The notes under the pieces were generated by a model that did not search any database, was not told where the DNA came from, and saw only the letters and a list, made by a program, of their open reading frames with translations. Shown here in pieces: positions 1 to 5,046 of a stretch of 5,046 nucleotides of DNA. This DNA is from Gammaproteobacteria bacterium (GTDB lineage Bacteria > Pseudomonadota > Gammaproteobacteria > QOAV01), in assembly GCA_003972845.1 (NCBI GenBank), contig QOAV01000167.1, forward strand, positions 1 to 5,046. The letters run 5' to 3'. The translations under genes were made by a program, and so were the position numbers. Within the stretch, counting starts at the first letter, position 1; each line of letters begins with the position of its first letter.

Positions 1-259
1 GAAACAGGAAATGGCCAATGCGGATCAACTGAAAAAGCGACAGGAGCTGTACCGCAAGCTGCTGTTGCCACAGGCAAAACAACAGGCGCAGGCGGCATTG
101 CTGGCGTACCAGTCCGACCGCGGCGATTTTGCCGACGTCATGCGCGCCTATATCGACGATCTGAACACCCGGCTCGATCAGCAGCGAATCGACGTTGATC
201 GCCTCAAGGCCAAGGCCAACATTCTGTATTTCGTACCGGCAGCCGGCTCCGGCAGCTAA
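1..259 (+). CDS. TolC-family outer membrane efflux channel, C-terminal fragment (CusC/SilC position)
   Basis: This is the 3' end of a gene that begins upstream of the window. The reading frame is open from base 2 (codons K-Q-E precede the first ATG at 11), so that ATG is very probably an internal methionine and not the start. The visible ~85 residues are almost all amphipathic helix. They carry the pattern typical of the last helical hairpin of TolC-type proteins: an LLLPQAKQQAQAALLAYQ stretch, then a G-D-F turn, then a second long helix ending near ILYFV. A short Gly/Ser/Ala tail (PAAGSGS) precedes the TAA. In the family, three such subunits form a trans-periplasmic tunnel that docks onto the adaptor and exports the substrate. 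Its place 12 bp before a CusB-type gene suggests the CusC/SilC role, but the fragment alone does not show substrate specificity. It contains no cysteine. Confidence 0.85.
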   Translation, partial: KQEMANADQLKKRQELYRKLLLPQAKQQAQAALLAYQSDRGDFADVMRAYIDDLNTRLDQQRIDVDRLKAKANILYFVPAAGSGS

Positions 260-263
260 GGAA
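258..263 (+). promoter_or_regulatory. Ribosome binding site for the adaptor gene
   Basis: AAGGAA lies 8 nt before the ATG at 272 and overlaps the TAA stop of the channel gene (257-259). This supports 272 as the start and suggests translational coupling with the gene before it. The 12-bp gap leaves no room for a separate promoter. Confidence 0.75.
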
Positions 264-271
264 CAGGCACC

Positions 272-1774
272 ATGAACAAATTTATTTCTGCATTGGCATT
301 CATCATCGTCGGCGTTATCGCCGGTTATTTCGCGCAACCTTTCATCCAGGGCGAGCTGGGCGCATCCGGCTCCAGTGGCGCTGGCGCGGGAAATGGCGAA
401 AAGAAAATCAAATACTGGGTCGCGCCCATGGACGCCAACTACCGCCGCGACAAACCCGGCAAGTCGCCCATGGGCATGGACCTGGTGCCGGTTTATGAAG
501 ACGAGGACGGCGGCGATGAGGACGGCGTGGTGAAAATTTCGCCAGCCGTACAGAATAATATTGGCGTACGTATCGGCGAAGTGAAAAAAGGCCAGCTAAC
601 CTCGCTGCTGGAAACCGTGGGCTATGTCGGCTTCGACGAAGAGAAGCTCTACAACCTGCACACGCGAGTGGAAGGCTGGGTGGAAAAGCTGCTGGTGAAG
701 GCCGCCGGTGATGTGGTGAGCAAAGGCCAGAAACTGTTTGAGCTGTATAGCCCGACTCTGGTGAATGCGCAGGAGGAATATATCACCGCATTGAAAAGCG
801 GCAATGCCCTGCTCATGGGCGCGTCGAAAGACCGGCTCATCTCCCTCGGCGTCAGCGCCGATCAGATCGCCGAACTGCGCCGCACCCGCAAGGCTCGTCA
901 GCGCATCGTTTATCATGCCGAACAGTCCGGCTTCATCGAAAAGCTCATGGTGCGTGAAGGCGCGTTCGTGAAACCCGCCATGGAAGTGCTGAGCATCGGC
1001 CAGCTGGATACGGTCTGGGTCATCGCCGAGGTGCTGGAACGGCAGAGCGGCGAAGTTAGCAAGGGCCAGGACGTGGACATGACCGTGGAGGCCTATCCCG
1101 GCGTGGTGTGGCAGGGTAAGGTGGATTACATCTACCCCATACTGGACGAAAAAACCCGCACCCTGCGCGTGCGCATTCGTTTTGACAATCCCGACGAATT
1201 GCTCAAGCCCAACATGTTCTCGCAACTGACCATCAAAGCGCCGTTTGAAAGCCCGGTATTGTATGTCAAACGCGAAGCCATCATCCGCAACGGCCGCATG
1301 AACCGCGTGGTGAAGGCGCTGGGCGACGGCAAATTCAAATCTGTCGTGGTCAGGACAGGCCGTGAAGCGGGCAACTACGTGGAAATTCTCGATGGCCTGA
1401 AACAAGGCGACAAGATCGTCACCTCCGCGCAATTCCTCATCGACTCGGAATCCAGCCTGACCGCCGGTTTCGACCGCATGGAAGAGCCGCAAACGGGCGG
1501 CGACATGGCCATGCAGAAAAAGCCCAAGCCGAAACAGGTGTGGATCGACGCCGAAGTGAAAAAGGTCATGGCGAGCGACCACAAGATCAACGTCGAGCAC
1601 CAGCCCGTGGACGCCTGGGGCTGGCCGTCCATGGTCATGGATTTCCCGGTGAGCAACGCCATCAAGCTGGATGACCTGAAGCCGGCGGAGAAACTGCGCA
1701 TGCTGGTGGAGCGCCATGACGACGGCTCGGTGGAAGTGGTCAAGCTGGAAGCAGTCAAGGGAGACGAAAAATGA
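272..1774 (+). CDS. cusB: Cu(I)/Ag(I) efflux RND periplasmic adaptor (CusB/SilB type) with fused C-terminal CusF domain
   Basis: This 500-residue membrane fusion protein links the RND pump to the outer membrane channel and delivers metal to the pump. Residues 4-20 form a hydrophobic signal or anchor segment with no lipobox; the protein has no cysteine at all. A small N-terminal heavy-metal-binding segment follows (about 47-77, YWVAPMD...KPGKSPMGMDLVPVY). Its methionines M53, M67 and M69 match the three metal-binding methionines of E. coli CusB. An acidic linker (76-85) comes next. The adaptor core has two half-lipoyl motifs (about 125-160 and 212-245) flanking a helical hairpin (about 160-208), a beta-barrel (about 247-325) and a membrane-proximal domain (about 328-400). 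After a Met/Lys/Pro-rich linker (402-422), residues 423-495 form a CusF-like domain with H443, W451, M454 and M456, at the same spacing as H36, W44, M47 and M49 of E. coli CusF. E. coli CusB, at about 407 residues, lacks this domain. The alternative name is silB; copper versus silver preference cannot be read from the sequence. The stop overlaps the pump start. Confidence 0.95.
   Translation: MNKFISALAFIIVGVIAGYFAQPFIQGELGASGSSGAGAGNGEKKIKYWVAPMDANYRRDKPGKSPMGMDLVPVYEDEDGGDEDGVVKISPAVQNNIGVRIGEVKKGQLTSLLETVGYVGFDEEKLYNLHTRVEGWVEKLLVKAAGDVVSKGQKLFELYSPTLVNAQEEYITALKSGNALLMGASKDRLISLGVSADQIAELRRTRKARQRIVYHAEQSGFIEKLMVREGAFVKPAMEVLSIGQLDTVWVIAEVLERQSGEVSKGQDVDMTVEAYPGVVWQGKVDYIYPILDEKTRTLRVRIRFDNPDELLKPNMFSQLTIKAPFESPVLYVKREAIIRNGRMNRVVKALGDGKFKSVVVRTGREAGNYVEILDGLKQGDKIVTSAQFLIDSESSLTAGFDRMEEPQTGGDMAMQKKPKPKQVWIDAEVKKVMASDHKINVEHQPVDAWGWPSMVMDFPVSNAIKLDDLKPAEKLRMLVERHDDGSVEVVKLEAVKGDEK
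1757..1764 (+). promoter_or_regulatory. Ribosome binding site for the pump gene
   Basis: AAGGGAGA lies 6 nt before the ATG at 1771, inside the last codons of the adaptor gene. With the ATGA start/stop overlap (1771-1774), it fixes the pump start and indicates translational coupling, which would help keep adaptor and pump synthesis in proportion. Confidence 0.8.
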
Positions 1775-4700
1775 TCGCCGCCATCGTCCAATGGTCGCTG
1801 CGCAATCGTTTTTTCATCCTGCTGGCGACGCTCATACTGCTTGCCGCTGGCGTTTACGCCGTCAAACAGACGCCCATCGACGCCATACCCGACCTGTCCG
1901 ATGTGCAGGTGATCGTCAAGACCTCGTTCCCCGGTCAGGCCCCGCAGGTGGTGGAAGATCAGGTCACCTACCCGCTCACCACCGCCATGTTGTCGGTGCC
2001 CAAAGCCGTTACCGTGCGCGGTTATTCGTTTTTCGGCGACTCCTACGTTTATGTCATTTTCGAGGAAGGCACTGATCTGTACTGGGCGCGCTCGCGGGTG
2101 CTGGAATACCTCAGCCAGGTGGCTTCAACTCTGCCCGACACCGCCAAGCCCCGGCTCGGCCCCGACGCCACCGGCGTGGGCTGGGTCTACGGCTATGCTC
2201 TGGTGGACCGCAGCCACAAGCTGGATATTTCGCAATTGCGCAGCCTGCAGGACTGGTTCCTGAAATATGAATTGCAGACCGTGCCCGGCGTATCGGAAAT
2301 CGCCACCGTGGGCGGCATGGTCAAACAGTATCAGGTCGTGGTCGATCCGGAGAAAATACGCGCCTACGGCATTCCGCTCAGCCTGATAAAAACCGCCATT
2401 CAGAAAGGCAACCAGGAAGCGGGCGCATCCGTGGTGGAAATGGGCGAGGCCGAATACATGGTCACCGCCTCCGGCTATATCCAGGGCATCGACGATCTGA
2501 AAAAGATCCCGCTGGGCCTGAACAAAAACGGCACGCCCATACAATTACAGGATGTGGCGGATATCGTCACCGGCTCGCAAATCCGCCGCGGCATCGCCGA
2601 ACTCAATGGCGAAGGCGAAGTGGTGGGCGCGTACGTGGTCATGCGCTTTGGCGAAAACGCACAAAAAACCATCGACCTGGTCAAGGCAAAACTGGACGAA
2701 CTGAAAAAAGGCCTGCCCGATGGCGTGGAAATCGTCACCACCTACGACCGCTCCACCCTCATCAGCCACGCGGTGGACAATCTGCATGAAAAACTCATCG
2801 AGGAATTCATCGTCGTGGTCGCCATCTGCGCTATTTTCCTGTTCCACTTCCGCTCGTCTCTGGTGATCATTTTCAGCCTGCCCATCGGCATACTGGGCGC
2901 GTTCATCATCATGCACGCGCAAGGGCTGAACGCCAATATCATGTCCCTGGGCGGCATCGCCATCGCCATCGGCGCCATGGTGGACGGGGCCATCGTCATG
3001 GTGGAAAACGTGCACAAGCACATTGAGCGAACCCCGCTCACCGATGAAAACCGCTGGGAGGTCATCGGCGAGGCCGCCACCGAAGTGGGGCCTGCGCTGT
3101 TTTTCTCGCTACTCATCATCACCATGAGCTTCCTGCCGGTGTTCACGCTGGAAGCACAGGAAGGCAAGATGTTCTCGCCGCTGGCCTTCACCAAGACCTA
3201 CTCCATGGCCATGGCGGCTATACTGTCCATTACCCTCGTGCCGGTGCTCATGGGTTGGTTCGTGCGCGGCAAGATTCTGCCGGAACACAAAAACCCGGTG
3301 AACCGCGTCGTCACCTGGGCTTATAAACCGCTGATTAACGGCGTGTTGAACGCGCCAAAAACCACCGTCGTACTGGCGCTGATCGTGCTGGTCATTGGCC
3401 TCTGGCCCGCCACGAAGATCGGCAGCGAGTTCATGCCGCCGCTGGACGAAGGCGACCTCATGTACATGCCCACCACCTACCCGGGCATATCCATCGGCAA
3501 GGCGCGCGAGCTGCTGCAACAGACCGACAAGCTGATCAAGAGCGTGCCGGAAGTGAAATCGGTGTTCGGCAAAATTGGCCGCGCCGAAACCGCCACCGAC
3601 CCCGCGCCGCTGACCATGATCGAAACCCTCATCCAGCTCAAACCCAAAAGCCAATGGCGACCCGGCATGACCACGGAAAAACTGCGCCGCGAACTGGACA
3701 AACTGGTCAAGTTCCCCGGTGTCACCAACGCCTGGGTCATGCCCATCAAGACGCGCATCGACATGCTGGCCACCGGCATCAAAACCCCTGTGGGCATCAA
3801 GGTGGCCGGGCCGAAGCTGGCCGAAATCGAGAAAATCGGCAAGCGCCTTGAACAGGTGCTGAAAAAAGTCGAAGGCACCGCCTCGGTCTATTCCGAGCGC
3901 GTCGCCGGCGGGCGCTACATCAGCGCCGATATCGACCGCGACAAGGCGGCGCGCTACGGCCTCAACATCGCCGACGTGCAGCAGGTCATCACCACCGCCA
4001 TCGGCGGCATGGGCGTATCACAGACCGTCGAGGGACTGGAGCGCTATCCCATTAACGTGCGCTACCCGCAGACCTACCGCGACTCGGTGGAAAAAATCCG
4101 TCTGCTGCCGCTGGTCACCAAAAACAACAAGCGCATCGCCCTGGCCGACGTGGCGGATATAAAAGTCACCGACGGCCCGCCCGCCATCAAGAGCGAAAAC
4201 GCCCGTCTCAACGGCTGGACACTGGTGGACATCGACGGCCGCGACCTCGGCTCCTACGTGGCCGAAGCCCAGCGCGTGGTGGCCGAACAGGTGGATTTGC
4301 CGCCCGGCTATTCCATCGCCTGGTCGGGCCAGTACGAGTACATGGTGCGCGCCAAAGAACGCCTGTCGGTAGTCGTGCCGCTGACTCTGGTCATCATCAT
4401 GCTGCTGCTCTATCTGAACTTCCGCAACTTCATCGAAGTGCTGATCATCATGGGCACCCTGCCCTTCGCCCTCACCGGCGGCATCTGGCTCATGTTCTGG
4501 CTGGGCTACGACATGTCCGTGGCCGTGGGCGTCGGTTTCATCGCCCTGGCGGGCGTCACCGTGGAAATCGGCGTGCTGATGCTGGTGTATCTCAACCAGG
4601 CGTATGAAAAAGCTTCCTCCCGCGCACTGGACGAAGGCCGCAAACTCACCGCCGCGGACGTCAAACAAGCCGTACTCGAAGGCGCAGGCCAGCGCGTCCG

Positions 4701-4896
4701 CCCCATCATGATGACTGTCGCCGCCATCATCGTCGGCCTCGTACCCATCATGCTCGGCGGCGGCACCGGCTCCGAAGTCATGCAACGCATCGCCGGCCCC
4801 ATGATCGGCGGCATGCTGAGTTCGCTAGTACTGACGCTGCTGGTGATACCCGTCATTTATTACTTGTGGAAGCGGTGGGAAGTAAAACAAAGTTGA
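1771..4896 (+). CDS. cusA: Cu(I)/Ag(I) efflux RND pump, inner membrane (CusA/SilA type)
   Basis: This 1041-residue proton-driven pump of the HME-RND family is full length (E. coli CusA has 1047 residues). It works as a trimer in the inner membrane and exports Cu+/Ag+ through the adaptor and outer channel. The topology is typical: TM1 (about 13-31), a large periplasmic loop, TM2-TM6 (about 343-497), TM7 (about 530-547), a second periplasmic loop, and TM8-TM12 (about 866-1032). Family motifs include TPIDAIPDLSDVQV (34-47), GPDATGVGW (130-138) and the TM4 motif GGIAIAIGAMVDGAIVMVEN with relay aspartate D405. The three-methionine site of E. coli (M573, M623, M672) is present as M566, M616 and M665, which marks the protein as monovalent-metal type and not the Zn/Co/Cd CzcA type. 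Relay methionines M391, M403, M410, M479, M494 and M1004 also match. E932 corresponds to relay residue E939, but the K984 position is I979, and the M271/M755 pair is not conserved. The E. coli alignment was done from memory. Start at 1771 is supported by the RBS and the ATGA overlap. Confidence 0.97.
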   Translation: MIAAIVQWSLRNRFFILLATLILLAAGVYAVKQTPIDAIPDLSDVQVIVKTSFPGQAPQVVEDQVTYPLTTAMLSVPKAVTVRGYSFFGDSYVYVIFEEGTDLYWARSRVLEYLSQVASTLPDTAKPRLGPDATGVGWVYGYALVDRSHKLDISQLRSLQDWFLKYELQTVPGVSEIATVGGMVKQYQVVVDPEKIRAYGIPLSLIKTAIQKGNQEAGASVVEMGEAEYMVTASGYIQGIDDLKKIPLGLNKNGTPIQLQDVADIVTGSQIRRGIAELNGEGEVVGAYVVMRFGENAQKTIDLVKAKLDELKKGLPDGVEIVTTYDRSTLISHAVDNLHEKLIEEFIVVVAICAIFLFHFRSSLVIIFSLPIGILGAFIIMHAQGLNANIMSLGGIAIAIGAMVDGAIVMVENVHKHIERTPLTDENRWEVIGEAATEVGPALFFSLLIITMSFLPVFTLEAQEGKMFSPLAFTKTYSMAMAAILSITLVPVLMGWFVRGKILPEHKNPVNRVVTWAYKPLINGVLNAPKTTVVLALIVLVIGLWPATKIGSEFMPPLDEGDLMYMPTTYPGISIGKARELLQQTDKLIKSVPEVKSVFGKIGRAETATDPAPLTMIETLIQLKPKSQWRPGMTTEKLRRELDKLVKFPGVTNAWVMPIKTRIDMLATGIKTPVGIKVAGPKLAEIEKIGKRLEQVLKKVEGTASVYSERVAGGRYISADIDRDKAARYGLNIADVQQVITTAIGGMGVSQTVEGLERYPINVRYPQTYRDSVEKIRLLPLVTKNNKRIALADVADIKVTDGPPAIKSENARLNGWTLVDIDGRDLGSYVAEAQRVVAEQVDLPPGYSIAWSGQYEYMVRAKERLSVVVPLTLVIIMLLLYLNFRNFIEVLIIMGTLPFALTGGIWLMFWLGYDMSVAVGVGFIALAGVTVEIGVLMLVYLNQAYEKASSRALDEGRKLTAADVKQAVLEGAGQRVRPIMMTVAAIIVGLVPIMLGGGTGSEVMQRIAGPMIGGMLSSLVLTLLVIPVIYYLWKRWEVKQS

Positions 4897-4913
4897 CCCG
4901 ATCACCTGTCGGG
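4881..4913 (-). terminator. Possible weak intrinsic terminator for the convergent gene
   Basis: CCCGA (4897-4901) and TCGGG (4909-4913) can form a 5-bp stem with a 7-nt loop, directly after the pump stop. Read on the minus strand, the stem is followed by a T-rich stretch (TCAACTTTGTTTTACT) lying over the last codons of the pump gene, as expected for a Rho-independent terminator of the minus-strand gene. On the plus strand no T-tract follows, so it would be a poor terminator for the efflux operon. The stem is short, so this is tentative. Confidence 0.3.
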
Positions 4914-4921
4914 GACGTACT

Positions 4922-5046
4922 TCAGTACCTCAGCAGGCCGCCGACCATGCCCAGTTCGTGCGCTTTTTCCCGGTTTGCCGGGTCATGCACAATTTCCGCC
5001 GAACCGCCTGTGGCAATGACTCTGACAGCGATCTCGCCAACAATGT
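4922..5046 (-). CDS. C-terminal fragment of an unidentified convergent gene
   Basis: On the minus strand a frame is open from the window edge to a TGA at 4922-4924, giving about 40 residues: VGEIAVRVIATGGSAEIV, then HDPANREKAHELGMVGGLLRY. No start lies within the window, so the gene begins beyond 5046. I do not recognise the product with confidence. The hydrophobic-ATGGSAEIV stretch followed by a D-P...A...G-M pattern is loosely like the C-terminal nucleotide-binding motif of actin/Hsp70-type (ASKHA) ATPases such as ParM/StbA proteins, but this is a weak resemblance. All three plus-strand frames are open over most or all of this stretch, so openness alone proves little. The minus-strand frame was chosen because its composition is the most protein-like and because it ends just beyond a hairpin with a T-rich tail. 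It is convergent with the efflux operon, so it is not part of it. Confidence 0.5.
   Translation of the reverse strand, partial: IVGEIAVRVIATGGSAEIVHDPANREKAHELGMVGGLLRY

Noticed and set aside
11..259. An 82-codon gene starting at the ATG at 11
   Set aside because: The frame is open upstream to the window edge, and the sequence is the C-terminal hairpin of a TolC-family channel, so this ATG is almost certainly internal.
596..1717. A 373-codon open frame on the minus strand, opposite the adaptor gene
   Set aside because: Its product is dominated by His, Phe, Ala, Gly and Asp without a recognisable domain, which is the typical antisense shadow of a GC-biased coding sequence. The plus strand here encodes an unmistakable CusB protein.
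1716..2075. A plus-strand 119-codon frame spanning the adaptor/pump junction
   Set aside because: It overlaps two strongly supported genes in another frame, and its Arg/His-rich product resembles nothing recognisable.
4018..4785. A 255-codon open frame on the minus strand, opposite the pump gene, with several similar ones at 2125-3654
   Set aside because: These are the same kind of His/Asp/Gly-rich shadows, lying entirely inside the well-conserved pump gene, with no sign of their own start signals or domains.
4917..4928. GTAC-TTCA-GTAC mini-hairpin after the pump gene, considered as part of a terminator for the operon
   Set aside because: The stem is only 4 bp, there is no T-tract, and it overlaps the end of the convergent frame; probably chance.

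Overview
The window holds the end of one gene, two complete genes and the end of a convergent gene. The three plus-strand genes form a tripartite heavy-metal efflux operon of the Cus/Sil type (HME-RND, monovalent copper and silver). They are the C-terminus of a TolC-family outer membrane channel (1-259), a periplasmic adaptor with metal-binding modules at both ends (CusB type, 272-1774), and the inner membrane proton-driven RND pump (CusA type, 1771-4896). The gaps are 12 bp and then a 4-bp ATGA overlap. Each downstream start has its own Shine-Dalgarno sequence, and no internal promoter is visible, so the promoter and any copper-responsive regulator must lie upstream of the window.

The sequence points to a Gram-negative proteobacterium, because a full inner membrane, periplasm and outer membrane efflux chain is encoded. 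The base composition is moderately GC-rich. The adaptor carries a C-terminal CusF-like chaperone domain, an arrangement known from SilB of Cupriavidus metallidurans. That makes a beta- or gammaproteobacterium outside the enterics my best guess, but this is inference.

In the expected mechanism, periplasmic Cu+/Ag+ is captured by the methionine and His/Trp/Met sites of the adaptor. It is then passed to the three-methionine site of the pump (M566, M616, M665) and expelled through the outer membrane channel. The pump keeps the TM4 proton-relay aspartate (D405) and most of the methionine relay described for E. coli CusA. The relay lysine (K984 in E. coli) is isoleucine here, and one periplasmic methionine pair is not conserved.

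The last 150 bp contain a 25-bp convergent intergenic gap with a small hairpin, followed by the C-terminal ~40 codons of a minus-strand gene that runs off the window (4922-5046). Its product cannot be named securely. I see no RNA gene, mobile element, CRISPR array or notable repeat. The window looks like a well-formed metal-resistance operon rather than a new system; the variant features of the adaptor and pump are the parts worth a second look.
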